From: Isoetes taiwanensis
Taxonomy: Eukaryota; Streptophyta; Lycopodiopsida; Isoetales; Isoetaceae
Length of the DNA stretch: 64,000 nt
Assembly: GCA_021234155.1 (NCBI GenBank)
Contig: JAJEKV010000147.1
Location: forward strand, 1,117,910 to 1,181,909
Reading direction: 5' to 3'
Under the pieces are notes generated by a model. That model was not told the DNA's origin. It was given only the letters and a program-made list of their open reading frames with translations, and made no database searches. Shown piece after piece: positions 30,301 to 42,216 of this stretch. How positions within the stretch are numbered: position 1 is the stretch's first letter; each line of letters opens with the position of its first letter. A program made the position numbers and the translations under genes.

Positions 30301-31690
30301 AGGGCGACTTAATTTCAATCATTCAGAGCAGAGTAGCCACATCAATTTTTACCAATCTAGTTCATAGCATCCTTTTTGCATAGAGATTGTGAATGATCGA
30401 TCTCAAGGGCATTCTGGAAATTTAAAAGAAATATAAGGGCATTTGAGGAATTAATGAAAATATTAAGGGCATTTGAAAAATGCAAAATACAATGTATATT
30501 GACCAAGGGCATTTGATGAATTTATAGAAAGTTAGGGATATGTGGTGAAATATATCGAAACATATGAGCATTTTGTAGTAAATAGAGAAAAATGGAGTTT
30601 CCAAATGTTGAAGTTATATGATTCCAAGGCATTTGATTCCAGCTTGTAGAATCCAAAGTAGTTGTAACAAACCTATTTCTCCTGCCATATCCATCGGACT
30701 CTAGCAGTCTTTGCAATAAAATCAAGCACCTACTCAAAATAAGCTATTCAAATGGCCAATGATTACAAGAGTTCCAGAAACAAAACAACAACAAGAACAA
30801 TGATCAATTCAATCTTCTTTGCCAGATTTGGGCAAAAAAAATGTTTAAATCATCTTCAGAAGGATTCTTGCCAGATTCAAGGCACATACCAGAGGCATCC
30901 AAAAAGATTAAGGTAAAAGGATAGGAACAAACCTGAGAAGTCCTCCTATCCAAGTCCCTATGCCACGATATGCCCAGACATGCACTTCCATTGCCAAAAA
31001 AGTGCCCCCAACCCATCCAGCCGGAATGCAGACTCTATGCATTTACCTTAAAAATGTTTTTTTCCCAAAAAAACCAAATATAGAAACTTTCTAGCCCATA
31101 CAATACCATTGTAAACCGGGGCCCTTTTGTCCTTGAGAAAAAATGAAGGCACTTTATATTCTCTGGTGAATTATACTTGGTTTTAGACCATTGAAACCCA
31201 TTTTGGCATATCGTAACAGCCAATCCCGTGCATACAACGTGAGTTTTTTCCTTTTGATTTTTCTTGTAATTCCTTTCCTGTTAGCAAAATCCTCCAAAAT
31301 AGTGATTTTGCCCTACCTCTAGTAATTTATCTCTTATGAATGTGTGCTCTGGCCCTACTCAGAATTGCTAATGGAGGCAAAACCGTCACAATTATGCCAT
31401 GATTTGCTAACAAGGTTTTTGCTCAACGGTAGATGGGCCAGTTGCAAGATGCATTTCCAAAGCTTTGTCCTACTAAAGATAGAGATCAAGAATCTTCCAA
31501 GGCATAGACTTTAGCTTTTTCTAGCACCAAGGACTTTGTAGCTGAGTTGGAAGGATGCCTTGCCTTGAAGCATCTTATCAAGTACAAAGAATGGAACAGG
31601 GGGTTCTATACACAATTGGAGATTTGAAGAAAGATGGAGGGTGGAAAATCTAACAAAAAGTAACTCCCTTTTTAAGTGACTCAGCTATAA
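30301..31690. other. Non-coding stretch with one dispersed repeat
   Basis: 30415-30600 is the inverted partner of 12556-12690. It contains a short internal periodicity of AAGGGCATTTGA words (four occurrences, 30400-30520). The rest shows no gene I can support. Confidence 0.5.
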
Positions 31691-33024
31691 ATAGAAGAAT
31701 TTTTCATGATGCTCTCTTGGCTGACAGTGATGGCCCAAGAAAGATTACAACCAATTGGAGCTGTCCATATGACCCATAATGCCCATGATCTGACAATATG
31801 TAAAGCTTTGCATTTTAAGACTGACCATTCTACTGGATATCTACCTAGAAAGATGTTGTTGGTCCCCAATGTAGTGTTGAATATATCCATGCATCAAAAC
31901 CATACAACTTGCAGGTCAGTGCACTCTACTAAGCATTATTTAAGAGATTTCTTCATCAATCTCTTGCACAATAGACATAGAGGACTCACGTCAGATTTGA
32001 ATTTAAATACCCTTATGTTTACCATAAGAACCCTATGAATCACTTGCCATAAAATGAATTCACTCGAGGAGGGAGAAGTTTTATCCACATACCTCTCCAA
32101 ATTTCCTTCAACTTTGTGTCTGTGACTAGCACATTCCATTGAGCTGGTAATGATAAAGTATCTTTTATTTTCAGATGCTTATAAGATGATTTCACAAATG
32201 ATCCCACCTGTAAAGATTGTTCGAGAACCCAAGGTTTCCTACATTGTCTTGTCATTATTTTGAAGGCCAAATTTCTGCTTGAATACCATCCATTCTGCTG
32301 ATTGACTGCCTTCATACCACATTGCACATGAACCCATGCCACATCTGATTCATCTTCTCACCACTATGATGTCAGCTAAAAGGGCTAAAGTACCATTCTT
32401 ATTGTGGTAGCTGACTGCAATCCACCATGGTGTAGCAGGACTGGCTGCACAATTATTGATATTCAATGTGAAAATCTTTTTCACCACATCCATGTGGAAA
32501 TGAGACCTCTCAAGGACAATAAGGCCTCAGAATTTGGTTTCAAGCCATAAAAGAAAGACAATGGAAGAGATACTTGTCTGCAGGAGAAATATATGGCCTG
32601 CATTATGAGTTGACTTCGTTTCCTCTTCTAGAATATTCCACATGAATTTAGCTGCTAGTATTTTGCTTTGTAGGGTTAAATCAATCATTGTATATTCCCC
32701 CCTTTTCTTTATCTACCACCATGCTATTTTCACTAGTGCTCCTTCCTTGTTGCCTCCCCACACAAAGTTCCTAATTGTCCCTTCCATTTCTTTTACTTTC
32801 TCTGGTGGGGCTATGAGGAGGGGTGAGACATAGATAAGTGCGCTGCACAACACATGCTTCGCTACTACTATCCTGCGAGCCAGTGATAGTTTTGCGACTT
32901 TCCACCAATTCAGATGCTTCTGTAATTCTAATGTCATCTCATTCCATACTTTTGTTGAGGGTACATTAATTCCCCCTGGGATTCCAAGAAGATTAGAATG
33001 CTCTCCATCTTTTATGATTTCCAC
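31690..33024 (-). pseudogene. L1-type LINE relic (RT thumb to C-terminus)
   Basis: On the minus strand the RT connection reads LLGIPGGINVPSTKVWNEM, WWKVAKLSLARRIVVAKHVL, IRNFVWGGNKEGALVKIAWW (33024-32713). More decayed pieces follow at 32342-32040 (WRGMWIKLLPPRVNSF) and 32139-31936 with a CLLC of the zf-RVT box. This is the same region as 23.5-24.9 kb of the nested LINE, but from a different subfamily. Endonuclease and RT core are missing; its 5' edge abuts the Harbinger sequence near 33000. Confidence 0.75.
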
Positions 33025-34048
33025 GAGAGGCCATCCTCTTCCAAAGCTCTAGTGGATTCAACGAAACGCCTTTTACTCGATGTATGTTGTAGCAGGCTAC
33101 TTGTGCTATATCAGTATTTGCTAGTTGGCGTCTTTTGAGTAACTTGGCATATCTGTTCGTTAGCTTTTCATTCTCAATACTTCTTTGCATCTCCTCTGTA
33201 GCCTCATCAATCCAAGAAGCGTCAAAGGAATCCTGGTGTCTAATACAAATATTATGAAGGACTAGACATGCCGATATCGTATATGGAACATTATGCAATA
33301 ACATATCCACTCTCTTCATCAAAATTCTAAACCTTGCCTTCAACTGGCCAAATGTGCCTTCAACAGACATCCGAGTAGAAGATTGGACATAATTCCAATT
33401 TGATTGCATATCAATCAAGCCATTCTTATGTCCCTTGTAAATTGGCAGCATCCAAGGCCTGGGTGGATAAGCTGCATCGCCGACGATGCAATACTTTCCC
33501 AACTTGCTATACGCTGGTCTGCTTTTGACTGTTGAAATAGCTTCCAATCATGGATACTACCAGCCCATCCGACATCATAATCCCACAACATAACAATCCG
33601 ATGAAACTATAGCTTGAAGGAGTAGTGAGTGAAAACCTTTCCTGTTAAAGTAATCCTGAGGATTGTCACTTGGAGCAATAATTGGTAGATGGCATCCATC
33701 AACTGCTCCAACAACGAAAGGAATGCCTCTCATTTTCTCAAAATCCCTTGTAAGCTGTTCCATTCTCTTAAGTGAGGGCCATGTAATACACAACGGTTCT
33801 AAGTGTTCTTTAACAGCACCACAAAATTCAACAACTGCCCGCTGTGAGGTTGTTTCACCTACCCCATAAGAATCACTTATGTCTCTCAAGGTGTTCCCTG
33901 TTGCTAATCTTGACAAAGCAATACATACCTTCTTCTCCACTAGCACAGCAAGGCACATCCTTGTATCCTCACGTTTTAAAACTGGTCCCAAAGCTTCACA
34001 AATATATCGAAATGTGGCTCTAGAAACTCTTACCCATCTTTTAAACAT
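32993..34048 (-). pseudogene. PIF/Harbinger transposase (DDE_Tnp_4), two frameshifts
   Basis: The N-terminal part (34048-33575) has a helix-turn-helix-like region (LRDISDSYGVGETTSQRAV) and the first catalytic Asp in VVGAVDGCHLPI. The next segment, YDVGWAGSIHDWKLFQQS, lies in another frame near 33575-33530. The C-terminal part (33547-32993) has the second Asp in IVGDAAYPPRPWMLPIY and the Glu in VEGTFGQLKARFRIL, then LVLHNICIRHQD. All three DDE residues are present, but two frameshifts split the protein. The N-terminus is incomplete; terminal inverted repeats and the MYB-like partner ORF were not found. Confidence 0.88.
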
Positions 34049-34063
34049 CTGATTGCTGTATGA

Positions 34064-35340
34064 TCCCTACAAAGTATGGACCTTAAACAAAAATAAAGAG
34101 GTCTAGTATGGACCTTAAACAAAAATAAAAAATACTCGTGACTTCCTAAGGCAGGAGATATCCTGCCTACAAAGTATGCATGTAAGGCAAAAGTTTTGCC
34201 CAACGGATGTGTGGTGAGTTGGTATAGGCCTAGTAATGCCAAAATAAATGTGCATTTGGTCAGGGGTTCAAACCTCGCCAATGTATATTTATCTTTGGGA
34301 GTTGGTTACTGGGGTTATACGATGATGATTCCCGACGTGGTAGAACTTAAAAGCCTATACGTGTCCTCCACTTTGACGATTTCCGACGTGGTAGAACTTA
34401 AAAGCTTATACGTGTCCTCCACTTTGGCTGCCGCAAGGCAGTGGGATATAGCTAATCTGAACAAGATTAGTCTAGTATGGACCTTAAACAAAAATAAAAA
34501 ATACTCGTGACTTCCTAAGGCAGGAGATATCCTGCCTACAAAGTGTGCATGTAAGGCAAAAATTTTGCCCAACGGATGTGTGATGAGTTGGTATAGGCCT
34601 AGTAATGCCAAAATAAATGTGTATTTGGTCAGGGGTTCAAACCTTGCCAATGTATGTTTATCTTTGGGAGTTGGTTACTGGGGTTATACGATGATGATCC
34701 TCGACGTGGTAGAACTTAAAAGCCTATACGTGTCCTCCACTTTGGCTGCCGCAAGGCAGTGGGATATAGCTAGCTAATCTGTACAAGATTAGTCTAGTAT
34801 GGACCTTAAACAAAAATAAAAAATACTCGTGACTTCTTAAGGCAGGAGATATCCTGCCTACAAAGTATGCATGTAAGGCAAAAGTTTTGCCCAACGGATG
34901 TGTGGTGAGTTGGTATAGGCCTAGTAATGCCAAAATAAATGTGTATTTGGTAGGGGTTCAAACCTCGCCAATGTATGTTTATCTTTGGGAGTTGGTTACT
35001 GGGGTTATACGATGATGATTCCCGACGTGGTAGAACTTAAAAGCCTATACGTGTCCTCCACTTTTGCGCTGGCAAGGCGGATTGGATATAGCTAGCTAAT
35101 CTGTACAAGATTAGTCTAGTATGGACCTTAAACAAAAATAAAAAATACTCAGTTTACCCAACGAATGTGTGATGAGTTGGTATAGGCCTAGTAATGTCAA
35201 AATAAATGTGCATTTGGTCAGGGGTTCAAACCTTGCCAATGTATGTTTATCTTTAGGAGTTGGTTACTGAGGTTATACGATGATGATCTCCGACGTGGTA
35301 GAACTTAAAAGCCTATACGTGTCCTCCACTTACAAAGCCT
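34064..35340 (+). repeat. Tandem array of tRNA-like SINE units (period 322 bp)
   Basis: Units start TCTAGTATGGACCTTAAAC at 34102, 34471, 34793 and 35115, with a partial start at 34064. Spacing is 369, 322 and 322 bp; unit 1 is longer because CGACGTGGTAGAACTT to TCCACTTTG is internally duplicated. Every unit contains TGTGGTGAGTTGGTATAGG (A-box-like) and GGGGTTCAAACC (B-box-like) about 45 nt apart, as in tRNA-derived SINEs. Unit 4 is truncated inside both ends. Any reading frames follow the repeat and are not genes. Confidence 0.8.
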
Positions 35341-35439
35341 ATACAAAGTATGAACAAAGTAAGGTCCATGAAGAGATCGGGCCTCTTGTAAGCCCAAATG
35401 TTGACGTCTCTATCCATTCTGCCATCAAGTCCTTCAATC

Positions 35440-35515
35440 AAAATTTGAGAATCCTGCATCCAAGAATGTAAAAAAATTTGAGAATCCTGCATCCAAGAAT
35501 GTAAAATGTAAAGCG
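35440..35515 (+). repeat. Short tandem duplication
   Basis: AATTTGAGAATCCTGCATCC followed by AAGAATGTAAAA occurs twice in succession, about 35 bp apart. A second small duplication, GAGGGAAAACGAATTTGTG, lies at 35607-35645. Confidence 0.8.
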
Positions 35516-36044
35516 GTTGCAGCTGCAATAGAAGTATCATCCAGGAATGTTCTGAACCAGTAGTATATGAAAGCTGCAATTGCAATAATATGTTTTCTCT
35601 CCATTTCTGAGGGAAAACGAATTTGTGAGGGAAAACGAATTTGTGTGCAAAGAGAGATGAAAAAATAAAGGCATCCACGGTGGTGTTCGTGACGTATTAT
35701 GGTGTTGCCGCTTAGTGGAATTATACGGTAGCATATTTGCCGACAATTTTGCATTTCCGCCCGAAAAAAAAAAGCCACGTAATTGCTAAAGCTGCCGTTT
35801 AATGGAACGAGAATGTAAAAAAAAAAAAGACAACACAGGTGCCACGTCATTATGATTCGCCCGCACGAACCCAAAGATTTTCTCGAGAGAATCACGTTGG
35901 AGGCCCGGTAAACACCCGGGGAGCCAATGAAATGTGCGGAAATGGAATATCCACTTTAGGTTTGGTTGCCAGCTTGGAATGAAAACATTATTTGATCCAG
36001 CAGCTGTATCCCAGTTGATCCCAATCTTCTCTGTAAACTTCTGC

Positions 36045-39000
36045 ATGGAGGCTCCATCTTCGTGTGTTGCCGCCTCGGGGATTTTCTCTGGATATGCTTC
36101 GTCATCGCGCTGGAGCTGCAGAAGATGTTGTTCTCTTAGAACCAGGGCAATGGATTCCGTCTCTGCATCTATTACGAGTCCGTCTATGCGGCCTCCGTCT
36201 TTGGTTCAGTCAGATCTCGTGCTCATGCGTCATGGTAAGCCAGCTTTGTAATTTGCATTTTGTAGTTTAACAGGAATAGATTTTTCTACTTAAGAGCGAA
36301 GCATTACACCTTGTGAAACCTACATTTAGTTTTGTTGGCATTCGCTTCATTAACAATTGACTTATCAATAATGGATTGGGATCTCATAACGGAAAAAGGT
36401 GTTGATAAGACAACGGATTATGAAAGTCTGACCTATAATTTCTACATGCATATAAATCCTAGAGCTATAGACAGCACGGAGCAGCTGTGGCAGCAGAGGA
36501 ATCTATGTGTTATAGAAGACAAAAAGTATAATGATGACAATTATGAATAATAATATTGCTAACAAAAGAACAATAACGTTGAGTTCTATGGGCCTTCTAA
36601 GTGCGCATGCAATGAAAATCACTGGCCAGTAAGTGGGCAAGAACTAAACTGGACAAGATTGTTAATTTCATGTTTCTGGAAACAGCATTTCGTTACTGTA
36701 TGCAATCATTTTTCCAGTTAACGATATATTCTTAATGTGACTTTGCAGGTGAGAGCATGTGGAACGAGCTGAAGCTTTTTACTGGGTATGGGTATGTGTA
36801 TTATTTAACCCTAGGTCTTCTTGTATTGACTGCTTTCTTTCAGGGATGTTGACATACCCTTAACCGAAAAGGGCTTACAAGAAGCATTGGCAGGGGGACG
36901 TGCTATTAGCGAAATTGATTTTGACATAATTTTTACAAGCCGACTGGTTCGGTCGAAGCAAACTGCTCTCATCGCAATGACCCAGGTTTGCCTTTCATAT
37001 CTAAGTACTTGAAAGTCTTCAAAGTGGACTTTTCGTCTAGGGCATACGAGTTACATTTATCCTCGAGGTGATAATGAGCTAGGAAGGGACATTGTTGTAG
37101 TGGTGCTCCAAAGCCTCTATTTGCTGTTTCTGTTACAGGATGCTGGTTATAGTGCTCTTGTATTCTTCTCTTTGGAAAGCAGAGTAAATTCAAGCGAGTT
37201 CCAGTTCTTATCCGAGGTGGTTTTTATGGGAAAGGAAAAACTGGTGACGACAATCGGTTGAAGCTACGAGAAGCTGCAGCTCGAGCCTTGGAACATGCTT
37301 CTTGCCAAATGGTTCCTGTATATGCAGATCCTGCTCTTAATGAGCGCAGTTACGGTGATTTGCAGGTCTGTTATTGAAGTGGTTTGACAATTTCTTTTCT
37401 AAGGGAGTAGCTCAAATATCCTCTAGAAAATTTTCTTCTTACCAAATGTGAATTGCATCTGGAGAGAGCTATCTATGACAACATAACATAGAAGTCGATT
37501 ACATATAATATTGGGCGGTTAACAGTAGAGCCTCTGTCCATTTATAAAGATTACTATTTCTTGAAAGAACCTGTCTTTTATACATCATATGCTTGAAAGC
37601 ATGGACTATCATGTTTTCGCCAACTGGACTGACTCTAATAATAATCATTTTGGAACTTAAAGATGCGCTTTAATATTTACCCTGAAGTTGGCTATATGTA
37701 GTACTGAAGATAGTAAAATTAAGCTGCATTGTCTAGCAGCATAGTCCACAAATTACATGCATGGTTTGAAGGTCTAGCACGTGGTTTAGTAATGTAGTAG
37801 TGTAATGCCGCCTTTGCATGGGTGATTGAAGGTTGAACATGAGTTTTGAGTAGAGCATTTTATCAAAATGAAGCTGATGGAAGTTTTATTCACAATACAT
37901 TATCCCGTTTAGCAATCTTTGTTATTATGGCTAGTTTCATCTTATTTTGGCATTGGATTATTTAATCAAGTAAAAGAATACATGCAGGGATTGAGCAAGG
38001 AGGTGGCAATACAGGAATTTGGAGCTGCCACAGTGACGAAATGGCGCAGAAGCTTTGATACAAGGCCGCCAAATGGAGAGAGCTTGCAGGTATTGAGGCT
38101 TTCATGAACTGCAATTTTAATGAAAATCAAGGACTATTGCCCTTGAACAAAATTATATTTTGATAATTTTTCCCTTTTAACTGATACCCCAGTTCTACAT
38201 TGTATTGCAACCATTTGCAACAATGCAATGTTCCCTTTCATACTCAAATTAAGCGCCAGTCATGTTAGCGTTGTTTCTGTATGGACAGAAGAAGTGGGAT
38301 GATCACTTGTAAATAGTCAAGTATTATGTTAAAAATGAAAGGAACAGACTCGTGCATGGACGACGTTTATATGAATGAGTGTAGAGGAGAGAACATAGAA
38401 TTTTTCTTGCCTCATGCAGTAAGATGGAGCTTCAGATGGAATCCGTTGACTTCTTTGGAGTGTGGCATACAAATTAAGTAGGGCTTGATTGTTAAGCGAT
38501 TGCTACCATTATTCATTACTGTCTTTGTACAATTAGGACACAGCAAGACGTGCTATTTGCTTCTTCCAGTCGACAATAGTGCCCATCCTCAAGGAAAAAC
38601 GAAGGGTCCTAATAGTAGCTCATGGAAATGTTTTACGCTGTCTCATTTCTCACATTGCTGGCCTGACAGAGGAAGAAATGTTGCGTCTTCAGGTGATAAC
38701 CCAAACCTACCCATTTTTACCATTTCAAATTGATTATTTGTAACTTGAAGTTCCAACCACAAGGGGTCAGGTTCAAATCTACTCTAGGACTTAACAGCTA
38801 TAAGCTAACTTAGGATGCTTAATGTTGTATGCAATAGCAATTGATGGAAGTAGGTTGGGCTGGCTTTTCTTCCTTTTTAGTATCTGACTCGTGTATCCGC
38901 TTTTTCAGATAGTGACTGCATTACCATATGCTTATGCGTTTGATGGGGCAGTATTTGCTGAGTGTTGTGTCCTACCTCCTCTCGATGGTTCTGATGATAA

Positions 39001-39055
39001 TCCTCTTGGCATACCATCAGGTTTAACAAAGGGTGAAATAGACTCTCTAATTTGA
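36045..39055 (+). CDS. Phosphoglycerate-mutase-like protein, seven exons, probably plastid-targeted
   Basis: Exons 36045-36234, 36749-36785, 36844-36985, 37183-37365, 37988-38089, 38537-38692 and 38909-39055 join in frame to 318 codons, all with GT-AG borders. Histidine-phosphatase fold of 2,3-bisphosphoglycerate-dependent phosphoglycerate mutases: catalytic LVLMRHGESMWN split over exons 1-2, DVDIPLTEKG, TSRLVRSKQTA, the acid/base ALNERSYGDLQG, PPNGESL and the second His in LIVAHGNVLRCLI. The first 50 residues (MEAPSSCVAASGIFSGY, rich in Ser, Ala and Arg) look like a transit peptide. An in-frame ATG at 35934 would lengthen the N-terminus. It would interconvert 3- and 2-phosphoglycerate. It is the only intact intron-bearing host gene here. 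Confidence 0.9.
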
Positions 39056-39736
39056 TTTGTAATGCTAGAGATTCTTCTTTGCAAAGAATCAAATCAAGAG
39101 CGAAGGCATGCACTTTTTATTTTGTTGACATTCTATTTCTTGGTGTTTTTAAGTAGGTAGCAAATTCACTTTGGGCTTTGTTTTTGTCAAGCAAGAACAG
39201 CTTGGGACTTGATCACGGTTCAAGGTTCAAGGTGAACTTGAATGAGTTTTAGTTACGTAAATTGCCGTAAAATGGTTGTTAAAAGTGAGGTGGATTTATG
39301 AGAGACAAAAAGGAGTGAGCAGAAAGCTGTACTAAAACACTCAAAGGGACTAGGCCATATTGTTAACGAGGTGTTGCGGCAGAGGGTTAAGGGTTGCAGG
39401 ACAAGTCCCTTCTACAAGTCCTTTCGTTTGTTGTTGGACGAAGTCCTTTGGTTTTTTGTTGGACAAGATGGTGTGGAAGTTGTTTAGTGGAAGGGAAAGA
39501 AGGAAATCGTTTATGTCAAAGCAAGATGGAGTCTTTTCCTCGTGCAAGTAACATGCAAAAGAACAATCTACAAGTTTTTGTCCATCAATCTAGGCTCCCA
39601 TTGGGAGGAATTCACGGCGCACACGATGATCAATCTAAATACAAGAGCACATTTTGTCGTAAGCTCCAGATTACTGAAACTATGTGTTTTACAAAACTAG
39701 TTATGCATTTTAGTTGAGGTTTGCATCTGCAACATA

Positions 39737-39829
39737 GGAAGTGTATTAGATTGATTTTCAAATATGATCGAGCCCCTAGGATTCTAGGAAGTGTATTAGA
39801 TTGATTTTCAAATATGATCGAGCCCCTAG
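39737..39829 (+). repeat. 50-bp tandem duplication
   Basis: GGAAGTGTATTAGATTG through ATCGAGCCCCTAG is present twice without visible differences, separated by GATTCTA. Confidence 0.9.
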
Positions 39830-39936
39830 CAGTTAACAAAAATCAGCACAAGCTCCAGCGGAGAAATAAACAAGAGTAAAATCCAAGAATCGGATATGCC
39901 ATCCAAGAAATATAGAGTAACATAAAGAATAGTAGA

Positions 39937-40638
39937 ACCAACAGGAATCAAATAGAACCAGCCAGGAAATATATAGAACAGAGTGAAATATAAAGATATC
40001 TCTGGCCCAAAATAGAAGATCTATTGCTGTAAACTATGCCTCTACACTTGAAGCCTAGCAAAGCAAAAAAGGGGACCGCATTACTAAATAGCTCTGTTTT
40101 TCTTGAGCTTGCAAGCGAGCAAGCACTTAGGCTACCAGATAACAGACCCATGCAAGCACTTATGCTACCGGATCTGCTTCCGGCAAACCCATGCAAGCAT
40201 GTAGGGCATGCAAATGCTAGCTAGATACCTACGGAAGCCGAAACAAATCGCCATACTTGGATGCACAAATAGGGGTTAAGCTAGATGCAAAAAAAAGGAG
40301 TTAAGAAAAGGGCAAAAATAGCACATCACAGCTACAAATGGATAGGCACGCGGCTCTCACAGTGCTTCAGATCTACCAGCACTTATTGTTTAGTGCTCTG
40401 GATCCATCGCAAATAGCTCGAACCAGACTGTCGGGCACAAAAATCTCTCCCCACGGGGACATGGACATTGGGACCGCATTCCGGTGTGGACCAGTGCATT
40501 ATGAGGGCATGGACATTGGGCCCGCATTCCGGTGTGGACCGATTGCACCGGTCCACACCGAAATGCGGTCCCAATGTCCATGCCCCCGCGATCGATCCAC
40601 ACCAGAATGCGGTCCCAATGTCCATGCCCCCATACATC
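39937..40638 (+). repeat. 700-bp dispersed repeat, copy 1, with F-F-R-R palindrome
   Basis: Begins AACCAACAGGAATC and ends CCCATACATC, nearly identical to 48979-49687 in the same orientation. Its last 175 bp hold four copies of a ~38-bp word, CATGGACATTGGGACCGCAT then TCCGGTGTGGACC: two forward (40455-40492, 40505-40541) and two reverse (40548-40585, 40592-40630). No coding domain. The ends lack an LTR signature, so the class is unknown. Confidence 0.85.
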
Positions 40639-40639
40639 C

Positions 40640-41857
40640 ATATTATTGATTATGGCGCATGCCGCACTGACATATTTCAAGCTGAGTACATTTTTTTTGA
40701 AGGATGAGGAATTTCTGGCAGGATGTAGACAAACATGGTTCACTTCTTTCTCTCGGCACAAGGGCATGGCAGGTATTGTTGATGCTCTCGCTACTGTGAA
40801 GTCTTTTGCTAAAGGTTGGGGTCGTGAGCAGGCTTCTGCTAACCGGAGCCTTCAATTGGCTCTTTATCAACAACTTGAGGCATGTAGGTCTATTGCCCCG
40901 TCAGATGGTCATGTGGAGAAGCAAATTTTGTGTAGCATTAGGAAGATGGAATCTGAACAGGTGCACTTTGCTCGCATTAAAGCTGGGTTGCAATGGTTCA
41001 AGGAGGGAGACCGGTGCACAGGTTTTTTCTTCAGAGCTGCCAAAACAAGAAGGCTAGCTGCATCTCTTCAGTCTCTGCAGATTCAGGATGTGCTTGTTGT
41101 TTCAGATCCAACTGAGCTTAGAAACTTTTTGCATAATCACTTTTCTACTTTCTTCACTGCTCGACATCTTCCCTTTCAGTCAAATTTTCAAGAGGTTTTC
41201 CTTGCTAAGATTCATCCTATAGTCACCAATGAGCAATAGGGCCGCTTTAGAGGCTGAGATCATCCAAAATGATTTAGCTGAGGCTATACTTTCTTTCAAG
41301 AGGGGCAAGCGTCCGGGTCTTGATGGCATTCCGATGGAATGTTTCCAGGAGTATTGGGATTGACTCGGTGCAGATGTGTATGATGCTTTCCAGGATTTTA
41401 AAAGACAGAGGCGCCTGGACAAAATCCTCAACTCTGGTTGTATCTCCCTTATTCCAAAATGTAAGGATCCCTCTTCCATTTCAGATTGGCGTCCCATTAC
41501 CGTATTGTCCTCATTGTACAAGATCTTTGCTAAAGCTTTTGCTCAGAAGCTTTGTGGCGTGCTTACTGAGTCTATCTCTTCCACACAGTCAGGTTTTTTG
41601 CCTCACCGGTGTATCTTGAATAATGTGGCAGAATGCATAGTTATCCCATTGTATACTTGAAACTGGACTTTGCAAAAGCATATGACAGTGTTGACTGGAG
41701 TTTCCTGGAGCAGTGCCTCCTACATCTTGGTTTTGGTGCCCAGTTCGCAACAGACGTTATGGAACTTCATTATTCTGCTCATTTTTCAGTTCTTTTTCAA
41801 GGGGCACCATCGACATTTTTTCAGGTGGGACCTGGCATTCGCCAGGGCTGTCCTTTG
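40640..41857 (+). pseudogene. L1-type LINE fragment, 3'-truncated by Copia LTR
   Basis: Starts between endonuclease and RT (LQWFKEGDRCTGFFFRAAKT), with a TAG at 41237 after IVTNEQ. It continues with SFKRGKRPGLDGIPMECF, ISLIPKCKDPSSISDWRPIT, TQSGFLPHRCILNN, LKLDFAKAYDSVDWSF and IRQGCPL, where it stops abruptly at 41855 as a Copia LTR begins. The YADD part is absent. A LINE that lacks its 3' end was cut by a later insertion rather than by abortive reverse transcription. Confidence 0.85.
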
Positions 41858-42150
41858 TGAAGGGAAATATTACAATATTCATTGATATTGAATAAACCAT
41901 GGTTCACTGTAGCATCTTTACCTCGATAGCCCAAGCAGACTTATGATTCATCAAACATCTTCCGATCAAGTCCGAAATCCTTGTTACAACATATTCAGAT
42001 TTATGTGCAGCTAATCGGCACATTCTATTTTGTTTTCATTTAGCTGGGATCCGGTGATTCGACCGAGTCCCACTTTCAATGGCACCGCTATCCATTCGTT
42101 TGCTTTCCATGTTTAAACCATTGATAGATATAAGTTCAATCAATTTCAAT
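41858..42150 (-). repeat. Putative Copia 3' LTR (minus strand)
   Basis: The sequence interrupts the LINE exactly at TGTGAAGGGAAATATT. In minus orientation it ends AATATTTCCCTTCACA. Near 42146-42170 the minus strand has a purine tract AAGGAAGGGAATTGAAA followed by TGATTGAAC, a plausible polypurine tract and LTR start. It is separated from the Copia pol relic only by element E2. No second LTR copy was found, so it is inferred from context. Confidence 0.55.
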
Positions 42151-42216
42151 TCCCTTCCTTAACCTTAGATCCATATAGGTTGCATAACATTTCACTTGTT
42201 TATATGCTCTAAAAAA

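Noticed and set aside
32993-34048. Harbinger relic as an intact domesticated transposase
   Set aside because: Two frame changes (near 33577 and between 33547 and 33510) separate the catalytic residues, and the C-terminus runs into LINE sequence.
34196-35678. Several 60-120-codon frames in the 34-35 kb array
   Set aside because: They repeat with the SINE-like units and have no independent coding signal.
36045-36251. Exon 1 of the mutase gene read as a separate short protein
   Set aside because: The conserved RHG motif continues only after splicing to 36749. The unspliced reading loses it.
40383-40767. Frames rich in Gly, Pro and Cys across the palindromic repeats (both strands; also 49412-49742)
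   Set aside because: Produced by translating the 38-bp GC-rich word in both orientations.
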